Shown here piece by piece: positions 22,488 to 36,095 of a stretch of 64,000 nt of DNA. Source of the stretch: Aphelocoma coerulescens (taxonomy: Eukaryota; Chordata; Aves; Passeriformes; Corvidae). Location of the stretch: NCBI RefSeq assembly GCF_041296385.1, contig NW_027183524.1, positions 124,001 through 188,000 of the forward strand, written 5' to 3'. Made by a program: the position numbers and the translations under genes. The notes below the pieces were generated by a model. That model saw only the letters and a list, made by a program, of their open reading frames with translations, had not been told where the DNA came from and searched no databases. Numbering within the stretch: the first letter of the stretch is position 1; each line of letters starts with the position of its first letter.

Positions 22488-24755
22488 CTAGAAGTGAAAG
22501 CCAGTTTGGGGCTGCACCTTCTCCTTGCCGCATGTAAGCCACACCAAACTCCCTGATGCACTCTGTCCTCCCCTTCTCAAAGGAGTAGACGGTGGCATCA
22601 GGACACACCTGTGTCCCAGCAGCTGGGTGCCCAGCCGGGAGCAGGAGCAGGGCTGGGGCTGCTCCCAAAGTTGTCCCGCCCCAATGCCAGAGCCGGACAT
22701 ATGCTGAGGGGGGGCTGGATCAGGCTTTATTGTCCAGCTGCATGCCAGGAGTGAGCACAAAATCTACCTGCATTCTCTGCAGCATGCCATCCTGGAGCAG
22801 AGCCATTGCCAAAGGAAGCCGTGAGCCCGTGCCAAGCCAGTGCCGGAGTGGGATCCTAGCAGCACCTGTGGAAGCTGGGAGAGAGGAGCCCACCTGGAGC
22901 AGGTTCGTGCAGGATTAATCATCCCGTGGCTTCCCACCAGGGTCCTGTTGCTTCCAAAAGGCCCCACAGTGTCACTGTGGCCCCTCGGTTCCACCAGGTT
23001 CCATAGCGTCACTGTGGTGCCCAGGGTTCCGTCAGCTTCGCCAGCATCCCCACGGTCTGCAGAGCTCCCCGAGCTTCTGTGGTGTCACAGTGGAGGCAGG
23101 GTTGCATCAGGTTCCATAGCATCAGCACGGTCTCCAGGGCTCCCAGAGGTTCTGTGGTGTCACAGAGGAGGCAGGGTTGCATCAGGTTCCATAGCATCAG
23201 CACGGTCTCCAGGGCTCCAAGAGATTCTGTGGTGTCACAGAGGAGGCAGGGTTGCATCAGGTTCAATAGCATCAGCACGGTCTCCAGGGCTCCCAGAGGT
23301 TCTGTGGTGTCACAGAGGAGGCAGGGTTGCATCAGGTTCCATAGCATCACCACGGTCTCCAGGGCTCCCAGAGGTTCTGTGGTGTCACAGAGGAGGCAGG
23401 GTTGCATCAGGTTCAATAGCATCAGCACGGTCTCCAGGGCTCCCCTGAGCTTCTGTGGTGGTGTCACAGAGGAGGCAGGCTTCCTTGTAGTTCCCCAGCA
23501 TCACAAAGGCTCTCCTGGGAGCCACGGGTCACAAAGCACCGTGGGCTCTGTGCAGCCCCGCTGTGTCACAATGGCCGCTGGCTTCCACGAGCCCCCGCAG
23601 TGTCCCAGTGGGCCCCGTGGCTTTAGGAGTGGGTGGCTGGGAGTTGGTGCCAGCGGCTGGGGGAGCAGCAGCAGGGACTGTGTGTGGACAGTGCCATGGC
23701 CACTTGTGTGGCCACTGGTGTCTCTGTGCCAGGCACAGCCGTGGTGTGTAACACCGGCTCTGGGTCCTTTGGCTGTGCAGGTGGCAGTCACGGCCTGGAG
23801 CAGGGCTGCTCCCGGGGGACAGCCTGGGGCAGGAGGCTGCTGGAGATTCATTCCCCACACTCCTTGTCATGAGGTGCTCAGAGTGATTGGAAAGGCTGTT
23901 GGCAGCAGGCAGTTCTCTGGGTTCAAGCTGTGGAGCTGTCAGCGGGAATGCAAAGGCCAAGCTGGTGAGCCTTTTTTCCTGGTGCCTTTAGTGTGTGAGA
24001 AGTCCCTGCTGCCGTTGTCTTTGGATCCTGAGTGTGGGAGAGGCAAGGCTTAGGATGGTGCGTAGAGCTGAGAAGGAAAGTGCCGAGAGCAGCGTGTGTG
24101 CTGCTGCTTTGAGGGGTGCAGTTGAAGTTGTAGGCAGCAAGAGCTTTCTCAGCTGGCCCTTTTGTGAGCTCTGCTTTTGCCAGATGACTTCCATCTTACC
24201 CTCTTACCATCTTAGCCTCTCATTTTTGCATATCCCAAACCCCCTTCCAAACATCCAGCAGCTGCTTGTAAAGAAGAAGTCCTAGAACAAAAAGCCAGTG
24301 CTGCCTTTCATAGCCCCTTTGCTGTCTATGAAGTAGAGGAAAGAAGCTAGTGAGACGCACTTTCTTTCTCAACTCCATAGAGCGCATCCTTCTCTCAAGG
24401 TGGCAGAGTCCTTGGCGGAAGTGAAGCATCTGCAGCTGCAGTTCAGACTGAGAGATGTGCCAGGACAGGAAACATTTGCTGACCTTCCCTGTTCCCTGTG
24501 CAACATGATTCTCGCATCCCAGTCACTTTCACATACCTTCGGTATCCCTGAGTCCAAGCAGCTAAAGCTCACAGAGACAGAAGTGTCAGGAAGGAAAACG
24601 TTCCAAAAGCACCCCCTTCTCTTATCAGCATATAAATTGTGCACAACAGGCTGCGGCACCGAACCTTCCTTCTCAGATAGACATGCCATCACACTTTTCA
24701 CTCTTGCAGCTCGGTTGAAAAGCTCCAGCAGCTGCTCCCGCAATAGCAAAAGGTT
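22488..24755 (+). repeat. Unit U11 (2268 bp, most divergent)
   Basis: Carries private changes at 22674 (in the GC-box flank), 22876, 23475, 23976, 24000 and 24009, and a 75-mer order found nowhere else. Three of the changes fall within 34 bp (23976-24009). Confidence 0.97.
23074..23449 (+). repeat. 75-bp minisatellite in U11, five copies
   Basis: Order 1-4-6-5-6. The usually terminal type-6 copy also appears in the middle, and the second copy ends ccaagagatt. It reads as a U8-like 1-4-6 followed by an extra 5-6. Confidence 0.97.
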
Positions 24756-27023
24756 CTAGAAGTGAAAGCCAGTTTGGGGCTGCACCTTCTCCTTGCCGCA
24801 TGTAAGCCACACCAAACTCCCTGATGCACTCTGTCCTCCCCTTCTCAAAGGAGTAGACGGTGGCATCAGGACACACCTGTGTCCCAGCAGCTGGGTGCCC
24901 AGCCGGGAGCAGGAGCAGGGCTGGGGCTGCTCCCAAAGTTGCCCCGCCCCAATGCCAGAGCCGGACATATGCTGAGGGGGGGCTGGATCAGGCTTTATTG
25001 TCCAGCTGCATGCCAGGAGTGAGCACAAAATCTACCTGCATTCTCTGCAGCATGCCATCCTGGAGCAGAGCCATTGCCAAAGGAAGCCGTGAGCCCGTGC
25101 CAAGCCAGTGCCGGAGTGGGATCCTAGCAGCACCTGTGGAAGCCGGGAGAGAGGAGCCCACCTGGAGCAGGTTCGTGCAGGATTAATCATCCCGTGGCTT
25201 CCCACCAGGGTCCTGTTGCTTCCAAAAGGCCCCACAGTGTCACTGTGGCCCCTCGGTTCCACCAGGTTCCATAGCGTCACTGTGGTGTCCAGGGTTCCGT
25301 CAGCTTCGCCAGCATCCCCACGGTCTGCAGAGCTCCCCGAGCTTCTGTGGTGTCACAGTGGAGGCAGGGTTGCATCAGGTTCCATAGCATCAGCACGGTC
25401 TCCAGGGCTCCCAGAGGTTCTGTGGTGTCACAGTGGAGGCAGGGTTGCATCAGGTTCCATAGCATCACCACAGTCTCCAGGGCTCCCTGAGCTTCTGTGG
25501 TGTCACAGTGGAGGCAGGGTTGCATCAGGTTCCATAGCATCAGCACGGTCTCCAGAGCTCCCAGAGGTTCTGTGGTGTCACAGAGGAGGCAGGGTTGCAT
25601 CAGGTTCCATAGCATCAGCACGGTCTCCAGGGCTCCAAGAGCTTCTGTGGTGTCACAGAGGAGGCAGGGTTGCATCAGGTTCCATAGCATCAGCACGGTC
25701 TCCAGGGCTCCCCTGAGCTTCTGTGGTGGTGTCACAGAGGAGCCAGGCTTCCTTGTAGTTCCCCAGCATCACAAAGGCTCTCCTGGGAGCCACGGGTCAC
25801 AAAGCACCGTGGGCTCTGTGCAGCCCCGCTGTGTCACAATGGCCGCTGGCTTCCACGAGCCCCCGCAATGTCCCAGTGGGCCCCGTGGCTTTAGGAGTGG
25901 GTGGCTGGGAGTTGGTGCCAGCGGCTGGGGGAGCAGCAGCAGGGACTGTGTGTGGACAGTGCCATGGCCACTTGTGTGGCCACTGGTGTCTCTGTGCCAG
26001 GCACAGCCGTGGTGTGTAACACCGGCTCTGGGTCCTTTGGCTGTGCAGGTGGCAGTCACGGCCTGGAGCAGGGCTGCTCCCGGGGGACAGCCTGGGGCAG
26101 GAGGCTGCTGGAGATTCATTCCCCACACTCCTTGTCATGAGGTGCTCAGAGTGATTGGAAAGGCTGTTGGCAGCAGGCAGTTCTCTGGGTTCAAGCTGTG
26201 GAGCTGTCAGCGGGAATGCAAAGGCCAAGCTGGTGAGCCTTTTGTCCTGGTGCCTTTAGTGTGTGAGCAGTCCCTGGTGCCGTTGTCTTTGGATCCTGAG
26301 TGTGGGAGAGGCAAGGCTTAGGATGGTGCGTAGAGCTGAGAAGGAAAGTGCCGAGAGCAGCGTGTGTGCTGCTGCTTTGAGGGGTGCAGTTGAAGTTGTA
26401 GGCAGCAAGAGCTTTCTCAGCTGGCCCTTTTGTGAGCTCTGCTTTTGCCAGATGACTTCCATCTTACCCTCTTACCATCTTAGCCTCTCATTTTTGCATA
26501 TCCCAAACCCCCTTCCAAACATCCAGCAGCTGCTTGTAAAGAAGAAGTCCTAGAACAAAAAGCCAGTGCTGCCTTTCATAGCCCCTTTGCTGTCTATGAA
26601 GTAGAGGAAAGAAGCTAGTGAGACGCACTTTCTTTCTCAACTCCATAGAGCGCATCCTTCTCTCAAGGTGGCAGAGTCCTTGGCGGAAGTGAAGCATCTG
26701 CAGCTGCAGTTCAGACTGAGAGATGTGCCAGGACAGGAAACATTTGCTGACCTTCCCTGTTCCCTGTGCAACATGATTCTCGCATCCCAGTCACTTTCAC
26801 ATACCTTCGGTATCCCTGAGTCCAAGCAGCTAAAGCTCACAGAGACAGAAGTGTCAGGAAGGAAAACGTTGCAAAAGCACCCCCTTCTCTTATCAGCATA
26901 TAAATTGTGCACAACAGGCTGCGGCACCGAACCTTCCTTCTCAGATAGACATGCCATCACACTTTTCACTCTTGCAGCTCGGTTGAAAAGCTCCAGCAGC
27001 TGCTCCCGCAATAGCAAAAGGTT
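24756..27023 (+). repeat. Unit U12 (2268 bp)
   Basis: Private changes at 25288 and 25868. Shares tccagagctc in the third 75-mer (25556) with U13. Its last 75-mer lacks the usual ggttcaatag. Confidence 0.97.
25342..25717 (+). repeat. 75-bp minisatellite in U12, five copies
   Basis: Order 1-2-1-4-4; the terminal copy has ggttccatag instead of ggttcaatag. Confidence 0.97.
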
Positions 27024-29291
27024 CTAGAAGTGAAAGCCAGTTTGGGGCTGCACCTTCTCCTTGCCGCATGTAAGCCACACCAAACTCCCTGATGCACTCT
27101 GTCCTCCCCTTCTCAAAGGAGTAGACGGTGGCATCAGGACACACCTGTGTCCCAGCAGCTGGGTGCCCAGCCGGGAGCAGGAGCAGGGCTGGGGCTGCTC
27201 CCAAAGTTGCCCCGCCCCAATGCCAGAGCCGGACATATGCTGAGGGGGGGCTGGATCAGGCTTTATTGTCCAGCTGCATGCCAGGAGTGAGCACAAAATC
27301 TACCTGCATTCTCTGCAGCATGCCATCCTGGAGCAGAGCCATTGCCAAAGGAAGCCGTGAGCCCGTGCCAAGCCAGTGCCGGAGTGGGATCCTAGCAGCA
27401 CCTGTGGAAGCCGGGAGAGAGGAGCCCACCTGGAGCAGGTTCGTGCAGGATTAATCATCCCGTGGCTTCCCACCAGGGTCCTGTTGCTTCCAAAAGGCCC
27501 CACAGTGTCACTGTGGCCCCTCGGTTCCACCAGGTTCCATAGCGTCGCTGTGGTGCCCAGGGTTCCGTCAGCTTCGCCAGCATCCCCACGGTCTGCAGAG
27601 CTCCCCGAGCTTCTGTGGTGTCACAGTGGAGGCAGGGTTGCATCAGGTTCCATAGCATCAGCACGGTCTCCAGGGCTCCCAGAGGTTCTGTGGTGTCACA
27701 GTGGAGGCAGGGTTGCATCAGGTTCCATAGCATCACCACAGTCTCCAGGGCTCCCTGAGCTTCTGTGGTGTCACAGTGGAGGCAGGGTTGCATCAGGTTC
27801 CATAGCATCACCACGGTCTCCAGAGCTCCCAGAGGTTCTGTGGTGTCACAGAGGAGGCAGGGTTGCATCAGGTTCCATAGCATCAGCACGGTCTCCAGGG
27901 CTCCAAGAGCTTCTGTGGTGTCACAGAGGAGGCAGGGTTGCATCAGGTTCAATAGCATCAGCACGGTCTCCAGGGCTCCCCTGAGCTTCTGTGGTGGTGT
28001 CACAGAGGAGCCAGGTTTCCTTGTAGTTCCCCAGCATCACAAAGGCTCTCCTGGGAGCCACGGGTCACAAAGCACCGTGGGCTCTGTGCAGCCCCGCTGT
28101 GTCACAATGGCCGCTGGCTTCCACGAGCCCCCGCAGTGTCCCAGTGGGCCCCGTGGCTTTAGGAGTGGGTGGCTGGGAGTTGGTGCCAGCGGCTGGGGGA
28201 GCAGCAGCAGGGACTGTGTGTGGACAGTGCCATGGCCACTTGTGTGGCCACTGGTGTCTCTGTGCCAGGCACAGCCGTGGTGTGTAACACCGGCTCTGGG
28301 TCCTTTGGCTGTGCAGGTGGCAGTCACGGCCTGGAGCAGGGCTGCTCCCAGGGGACAGCCTGGGGCAGGAGGCTGCTGGAGATTCATTCCCCACACTCCT
28401 TGTCATGAGGTGCTCAGAGTGATTGGAAAGGCTGTTGGCAGCAGGCAGTTCTCTGGGTTCAAGCTGTGGAGCTGTCAGCGGGAATGCAAAGGCCAAGCTG
28501 GTGAGCCTTTTGTCCTGGTGCCTTTAGTGTGTGAGCAGTCCCTGGTGCCGTTGTCTTTGGATCCTGAGTGTGGGAGAGGCAAGGCTTAGGATGGTGCGTA
28601 GAGCTGAGAAGGAAAGTGCCGAGAGCAGCGTGTGTGCTGCTGCTTTGAGGGGTGCAGTTGAAGTTGTAGGCAGCAAGAGCTTTCTCAGCTGGCCCTTTTG
28701 TGAGCTCTGCTTTTGCCAGATGACTTCCATCTTACCCTCTTACCATCTTAGCCTTTCATTTTTGCATATCCCAAACCCCCTTCCAAACATCCAGCAGCTG
28801 CTTGTAAAGAAGAAGTCCTAGAACAAAAAGCCAGTGCTGCCTTTCATAGCCCCTTTGCTGTCTATGAAGTAGAGGAAAGAAGCTAGTGAGACGCACTTTC
28901 TTTCTCAACTCCATAGAGCGCATCCTTCTCTCAAGGTGGCAGAGTCCTTGGCGGAAGTGAAGCATCTGCAGCTGCAGTTCAGACTGAGAGATGTGCCAGG
29001 ACAGGAAACATTTGCTGACCTTCCCTGTTCCCTGTGCAACATGATTCTCGCATCCCAGTCACTTTCACACACCTTCGGTATCCCTGAGTCCAAGCAGCTA
29101 AAGCTCACAGAGACAGAAGTGTCAGGAAGGAAAACGTTCCAAAAGCACCCCCTTCTCTTATCAGCATATAAATTGTGCACAACAGGCTGCGGCACCGAAC
29201 CTTCCTTCTCAGATAGACATGCCATCACACTTTTCACTCTTGCAGCTCGGTTGAAAAGCTCCAGCAGCTGCTCCCGCAATAGCAAAAGGTT
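27024..29291 (+). repeat. Unit U13 (2268 bp)
   Basis: First unit with ctcccagggg (a at 28350), which then recurs in U15, U17, U18, U23 and U28. Private changes at 27547, 28016 and 28755. Has tttcacacacc at 29070. Confidence 0.97.
27610..27985 (+). repeat. 75-bp minisatellite in U13, five copies
   Basis: Order 1-2-3-4-6, third copy with tccagagctc as in U12. Confidence 0.97.
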
Positions 29292-31559
29292 CTAGAAGTG
29301 AAAGCCAGTTTGGGGCTGCACCTTCTCCTTGCCGCATGTAAGCCACACCAAACTCCCTGATGCACTCTGTCCTCCCCTTCTCAAAGGAGTAGACGGTGGC
29401 ATCAGGACACACCTGTGTCCCAGCAGCTGGGTGCCCAGCCGGGAGCAGGAGCAGGGCTGGGGCTGCTCCCAAAGTTGCCCCGCCCCAATGCCAGAGCCGG
29501 ACATATGCTGAGGGGGGGCTGGATCAGGCTTTATTGTCCAGCTGCATGCCAGGAGTGAGCACAAAATCTACCTGCATTCTCTGCAGCATGCCATCCTGGA
29601 GCAGAGCCATTGCCAAAGGAAGCCGTGAGCCCGTGCCAAGCCAGTGCCGGAGTGGGATCCTAGCAGCACCTGTGGAAGCCGGGAGAGAGGAGCCCACCTG
29701 GAGCAGGTTCGTGCAGGATTAATCATCCCGTGGCTTCCCACCAGGGTCCTGTTGCTTCCAAAAGGCCCCACAGTGTCACTGTGGCCCCTCGGTTCCACCA
29801 GGTTCCATAGCGTCACTGTGGTGCCCAGGGTTCCGTCAGCTTCGCCAGCATCCCCACGGTCTGCAGAGCTCCCCGAGCTTCTGTGGTGTCACAGTGGAGG
29901 CAGGGTTGCATCAGGTTCCATAGCATCAGCACGGTCTCCAGGGCTCCCAGAGGTTCTGTGGTGTCACAGTGGAGGCAGGGTTGCATCAGGTTCCATAGCA
30001 TCACCACAGTCTCCAGGGCTCCCTGAGCTTCTGTGGTGTCACAGTGGAGGCAGGGTTGCATCAGGTTCCATAGCATCAGCACGGTCTCCAGGGCTCCCAG
30101 AGGTTCTGTGGTGTCACAGAGGAGGCAGGGTTGCATCAGGTTCCATAGCATCAGCACGGTCTCCAGGGCTCCCAGAGGTTCTGTGGTGTCACAGAGGAGG
30201 CAGGGTTGCATCAGGTTCAATAGCATCAGCACGGTCTCCAGGGCTCCCCTGAGCTTCTGTGGTGGTGTCACAGAGGAGCCAGGCTTCCTTGTAGTTCCCC
30301 AGCATCACAAAGGCTCTCCTGGGAGCCACGGGTCACAAAGCACCGTGGGCTCTGTGCAGCCCCGCTGTGTCACAATGGCCGCTGGCTTCCACGAGCCCCC
30401 GCAGTGTCCCAGTGGGCCCCGTGGCTTTAGGAGTGGGTGGCTGGGAGTTGGTGCCAGCGGCTGGGGGAGCAGCAGCAGGGACTGTGTGTGGACAGTGCCA
30501 TGGCCACTTGTGTGGCCACTGGTGTCTCTGTGCCAGGCACAGCCGTGGTGTGTAACACCGGCTCTGGGTCCTTTGGCTGTGCAGGTGGCAGTCACGGCCT
30601 GGAGCAGGGCTGCTCCCGGGGGACAGCCTGGGGCAGGAGGCTGCTGGAGATTCATTCCCCACACTCCTTGTCATGAGGTGCTCAGAGTGATTGGAAAGGC
30701 TGTTGGCAGCAGGCAGTTCTCTGGGTTCAAGCTGTGGAGCTGTCAGCGGGAATGCAAAGGCCAAGCTGGTGAGCCTTTTGTCCTGGTGCCTTTAGTGTGT
30801 GAGCAGTCCCTGGTGCCGTTGTCTTTGGATCCTGAGTGTGGGAGAGGCAAGGCTTAGGATGGTGCGTAGAGCTGAGAAGGAAAGTGCCGAGAGCAGCGTG
30901 TGTGCTGCTGCTTTGAGGGGTGCAGTTGAAGTTGTAGGCAGCAAGAGCTTTCTCAGCTGGCCCTTTTGTGAGCTCTGCTTTTGCCAGATGACTTCCATCT
31001 TACCCTCTTACCATCTTAGCCTCTCATTTTTGCATATCCCAAACCCCCTTCCAAACATCCAGCAGCTGCTTGTAAAGAAGAAGTCCTAGAACAAAAAGCC
31101 AGTGCTGCCTTTCATAGCCCCTTTGCTGTCTATGAAGTAGAGGAAAGAAGCTAGTGAGACGCACTTTCTTTCTCAACTCCATAGAGCGCATCCTTCTCTC
31201 AAGGTGGCAGAGTCCTTGGCGGAAGTGAAGCATCTGCAGCTGCAGTTCAGACTGAGAGATGTGCCAGGACAGGAAACATTTGCTGACCTTCCCTGTTCCC
31301 TGTGCAACATGATTCTCGCATCCCAGTCACTTTCACATACCTTCGGTATCCCTGAGTCCAAGCAGCTAAAGCTCACAGAGACAGAAGTGTCAGGAAGGAA
31401 AACGTTGCAAAAGCACCCCCTTCTCTTATCAGCATATAAATTGTGCACAACAGGCTGCGGCACCGAACCTTCCTTCTCAGATAGACATGCCATCACACTT
31501 TTCACTCTTGCAGCTCGGTTGAAAAGCTCCAGCAGCTGCTCCCGCAATAGCAAAAGGTT
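29292..31559 (+). repeat. Unit U14 (2268 bp)
   Basis: No private variant noticed, so it is close to the consensus. Has ctcccggggg and acgttgcaa. Confidence 0.97.
29878..30253 (+). repeat. 75-bp minisatellite in U14, five copies
   Basis: Order 1-2-1-4-6. Confidence 0.97.
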
Positions 31560-33827
31560 CTAGAAGTGAAAGCCAGTTTGGGGCTGCACCTTCTCCTTGC
31601 CGCATGTAAGCCACACCAAACTCCCTGATGTACTCTGTCCTCCCCTTCTCAAAGGAGTAGACGGTGGCATCAGGACACACCTGTGTCCCAGCAGCTGGGT
31701 GCCCAGCCGGGAGCAGGAGCAGGGCTGGGGCTGCTCCCAAAGTTGCCCCGCCCCAATGCCAGAGCCGGACATATGCTGAGGGGGGGCTGGATCAGGCTTT
31801 ATTGTCCAGCTGCATGCCAGGAGTGAGCACAAAATCTACCTGCATTCTCTGCAGCATGCCATCCTGGAGCAGAGCCATTGCCAAAGGAAGCCGTGAGCCC
31901 GTGCCAAGCCAGTGCCGGAGTGGGATCCTAGCAGCACCTGTGGAAGCCGGGAGAGAGGAGCCCACCTGGAGCAGGTTCGTGCAGGATTAATCATCCCGTG
32001 GCTTCCCACCAGGGTCCTGTTGCTTCCAAAAGGCCCCACAGTGTCACTGTGGCCCCTCGGTTCCACCAGGTTCCATAGCGTCACTGTGGTGCCCAGGGTT
32101 CCGTCAGCTTCGCCAGCATCCCCACGGTCTGCAGAGCTCCCCGAGCTTCTGTGGTGTCACAGTGGAGGCAGGGTTGCTTCAGGTTCCATAGCATCAGCAC
32201 GGTCTCCAGGGCTCCCAGAGGTTCTGTGGTGTCACAGTGGAGGCAGGGTTGCATCAGGTTCCATAGCATCACCACAGTCTCCAGGGCTCCCTGAGCTTCT
32301 GTGGTGTCACAGTGGAGGCAGGGTTGCATCAGGTTCCATAGCATCAGCACGGTCTCCAGGGCTCCCAGAGGTTCTGTGGTGTCACAGAGGAGGCAGGGTT
32401 GCATCAGGTTCCATAGCATCACCATGGTCTCCAGGGCTCCAAGAGCTTCTGTGGTGTCACAGAGGAGGCAGGGTTGCATCAGGTTCAATAGCATCAGCAC
32501 GGTCTCCAGGGCTCCCCTGAGCTTCTGTGGTGGTGTCACAGAGGAGCCAGGCTTCCTTGTAGTTCCCCAGCATCACAAAGGCTCTCCTGGGAGCCACGGG
32601 TCACAAAGCACCGTGGGCTCTGTGCAGCCCCGCTGTGTCACAATGGCCGCTGGCTTCCACGAGCCCCCGCAGTGTCCCAGTGGGCCCCGTGGCTTTAGGA
32701 GTGGGTGGCTGGGAGTTGGTGCCAGCGGCTGGGGGAGCAGCAGCAGGGACTGTGTGTGGACAGTGCCATGGCCACTTGTGTGGCCACTGGTGTCTCTGTG
32801 CCAGGCACAGCCGTGGTGTGTAACACCGGCTCTGGGTCCTTTGGCTGTGCAGGTGGCAGTCACGGCCTGGAGCAGGGCTGCTCCCAGGGGACAGCCTGGG
32901 GCAGGAGGCTGCTGGAGATTCATTCCCCACACTCCTTGTCATGAGGTGCTCAGAGTGATTGGAAAGGCTGTTGGCAGCAGGCAGTTCTCTGGGTTCAAGC
33001 TGTGGAGCTGTCAGCGGGAATGCAAAGGCCAAGCTGGTGAGCCTTTTGTCCTGGTGCCTTTAGTGTGTGAGCAGTCCCTGGTGCCGTTGTCTTTGGATCC
33101 TGAGTGTGGGAGAGGCAAGGCTTAGGATGGTGCGTAGAGCTGAGAAGGAAAGTGCCGAGAGCAGCGTGTGTGCTGCTGCTTTGAGGGGTGCAGTTGAAGT
33201 TGTAGGCAGCAAGAGCTTTCTCAGCTGGCCCTTTTGTGAGCTCTGCTTTTGCCAGATGACTTCCATCTTACCCTCTTACCATCTTAGCCTCTCATTTTTG
33301 CATATCCCAAACCCCCTTCCAAACATCCAGCAGCTGCTTGTAAAGAAGAAGTCCTAGAACAAAAAGCCAGTGCTGCCTTTCATAGCCCCTTTGCTGTCTA
33401 TGAAGTAGAGGAAAGAAGCTAGTGAGACGCACTTTCTTTCTCAACTCCATAGAGCGCATCCTTCTCTCAAGGTGGCAGAGTCCTTGGCGGAAGTGAAGCA
33501 TCTGCAGCTGCAGTTCAGACTGAGAGATGTGCCAGGACAGGAAACATTTGCTGACCTTCCCTGTTCCCTGTGCAACATGATTCTCGCATCCCAGTCACTT
33601 TCACACACCTTCGGTACCCCTGAGTCCAAGCAGCTAAAGCTCACAGAGACAGAAGTGTCAGGAAGGAAAACGTTGCAAAAGCACCCCCTTCTCTTATCAG
33701 CATATAAATTGTGCACAACAGGCTGCGGCACCGAACCTTCCTTCTCAGATAGACATGCCATCACACTTTTCACTCTTGCAGCTCGGTTGAAAAGCTCCAG
33801 CAGCTGCTCCCGCAATAGCAAAAGGTT
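31560..33827 (+). repeat. Unit U15 (2268 bp)
   Basis: Private t at 31631 and t at 32425. Shares ttgcttcagg (32178) and ctcccagggg (32886) with U17 and U18. Shares the cacacc/tacccc pair (33606 and 33617) with U18, U23 and U28. Confidence 0.97.
32146..32521 (+). repeat. 75-bp minisatellite in U15, five copies
   Basis: Order 1-2-1-5-6, with ttgcttcagg in copy 1 and caccatgg in copy 4. Confidence 0.97.
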
Positions 33828-36095
33828 CTAGAAGTGAAAGCCAGTTTGGGGCTGCACCTTCTCCTTGCCGCATGTAAGCCACACCAAACTCCCTGATGCA
33901 CTCTGTCCTCCCCTTCTCAAAGGAGTAGACGGTGGCATCAGGACACACCTGTGTCCCAGCAGCTGGGTGCCCAGCCGGGAGCAGGAGCAGGGCTGGGGCT
34001 GCTCCCAAAGTTGCCCCGCCCCAATGCCAGAGCCGGACATATGCTGAGGGGGGGCTGGATCAGGCTTTATTGTCCAGCTGCATGCCAGGAGTGAGCACAA
34101 AATCTACCTGCATTCTCTGCAGCATGCCATCCTGGAGCAGAGCCATTGCCAAAGGAAGCCGTGAGCCCGTGCCAAGCCAGTGCCGGAGTGGGATCCTAGC
34201 AGCACCTGTGGAAGCCGGGAGAGAGGAGCCCACCTGGAGCAGGTTCGTGCAGGATTAATCATCCCGTGGCTTCCCACCAGGGTCCTGTTGCTTCCAAAAG
34301 GCCCCACAGTGTCACTGTGGCCCCTCGGTTCCACCAGGTTCCATAGCGTCACTGTGGTGCCCAGGGTTCCGTCAGCTTCGCCAGCATCCCCACGGTCTGC
34401 AGAGCTCCCCGAGCTTCTGTGGTGTCACAGTGGAGGCAGGGTTGCATCAGGTTCCATAGCATCAGCACGGTCTCCAGGGCTCCCAGAGGTTCTGTGGTGT
34501 CACAGTGGAGGCAGGGTTGCATCAGGTTCCATAGCATCACCACAGTCTCCAGGGCTCCCTGAGCTTCTGTGGTGTCACAGTGGAGGCAGGGTTGCATCAG
34601 GTTCCATAGCATCAGCACGGTCTCCAGGGCTCCCAGAGGTTCTGTGGTGTCACAGAGGAGGCAGGGTTGCCTCAGGTTCCATAGCATCACCACGGTCTCC
34701 AGGGCTCCCAGAGGTTCTGTGGTGTCACAGAGGAGGCAGGGTTGCATCAGGTTCAATAGCATCAGCACGGTCTCCAGGGCTCCCCTGAGCTTCTGTGGTG
34801 GTGTCACAGAGGAGCCAGGCTTCCTTGTAGTTCCCCAGCATCACAAAGGCTCTCCTGGGAGCCACGGGTCACAAAGCACCGTGGGCTCTGTGCAGCCCCG
34901 CTGTGTCACAATGGCCGCTGGCTTCCACGAGCCCCCGCAGTGTCCCAGTGGGCCCCGTGGCTTTAGGAGTGGGTGGCTGGGAGTTGGTGCCAGCGGCTGG
35001 GGGAGCAGCAGCAGGGACTGTGTGTGGACAGTGCCATGGCCACTTGTGTGGCCACTGGTGTCTCTGTGCCAGGCACAGCCGTGGTGTGTAACACCGGCTC
35101 TGGGTCCTTTGGCTGTGCAGGTGGCAGTCACGGCCTGGAGCAGGGCTGCTCCCGGGGGACAGCCTGGGGCAGGAGGCTGCTGGAGATTCATTCCCCACAC
35201 TCCTTGTCATGAGGTGCTCAGAGTGATTGGAAAGGCTGTTGGCAGCAGGCAGTTCTCTGGGTTCAAGCTGTGGAGCTGTCAGCGGGAATGCAAAGGCCAA
35301 GCTGGTGAGCCTTTTGTCCTGGTGCCTTTAGTGTGTGAGCAGTCCCTGGTGCCGTTGTCTTTGGATCCTGAGTGTGGGAGAGGCAAGGCTTAGGATGGTG
35401 CGTAGAGCTGAGAAGGAAAGTGCCGAGAGCAGCGTGTGTGCTGCTGCTTTGAGGGGTGCAGTTGAAGTTGTAGGCAGCAAGAGCTTTCTCAGCTGGCCCT
35501 TTTGTGAGCTCTGCTTTTGCCAGATGACTTCCATCTTACCCTCTTACCATCTTAGCCTCTCATTTTTGCATATCCCAAACCCCCTTCCAAACATCCAGCA
35601 GCTGCTTGTAAAGAAGAAGTCCTAGAACAAAAAGCCAGTGCTGCCTTTCATAGCCCCTTTGCTGTCTATGAAGTAGAGGAAAGAAGCTAGTGAGACGCAC
35701 TTTCTTTCTCAACTCCATAGAGCGCATCCTTCTCTCAAGGTGGCAGAGTCCTTGGCGGAAGTGAAGCATCTGCAGCTGCAGTTCAGACTGAGAGATGTGC
35801 CAGGACAGGAAACATTTGCTGACCTTCCCTGTTCCCTGTGCAACATGATTCTCGCATCCCAGTCACTTTCACATACCTTCGGTATCCCTGAGTCCAAGCA
35901 GCTAAAGCTCACAGAGACAGAAGTGTCAGGAAGGAAAACGTTGCAAAAGCACCCCCTTCTCTTATCAGCATATAAATTGTGCACAACAGGCTGCGGCACC
36001 GAACCTTCCTTCTCAGATAGACATGCCATCACACTTTTCACTCTTGCAGCTCGGTTGAAAAGCTCCAGCAGCTGCTCCCGCAATAGCAAAAGGTT
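33828..36095 (+). repeat. Unit U16 (2268 bp)
   Basis: Private c at 34671 (ttgcctcagg). Otherwise consensus-like with acgttgcaa. Confidence 0.97.
34414..34789 (+). repeat. 75-bp minisatellite in U16, five copies
   Basis: Order 1-2-1-5-6, with ttgcctcagg in copy 4. Confidence 0.97.
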
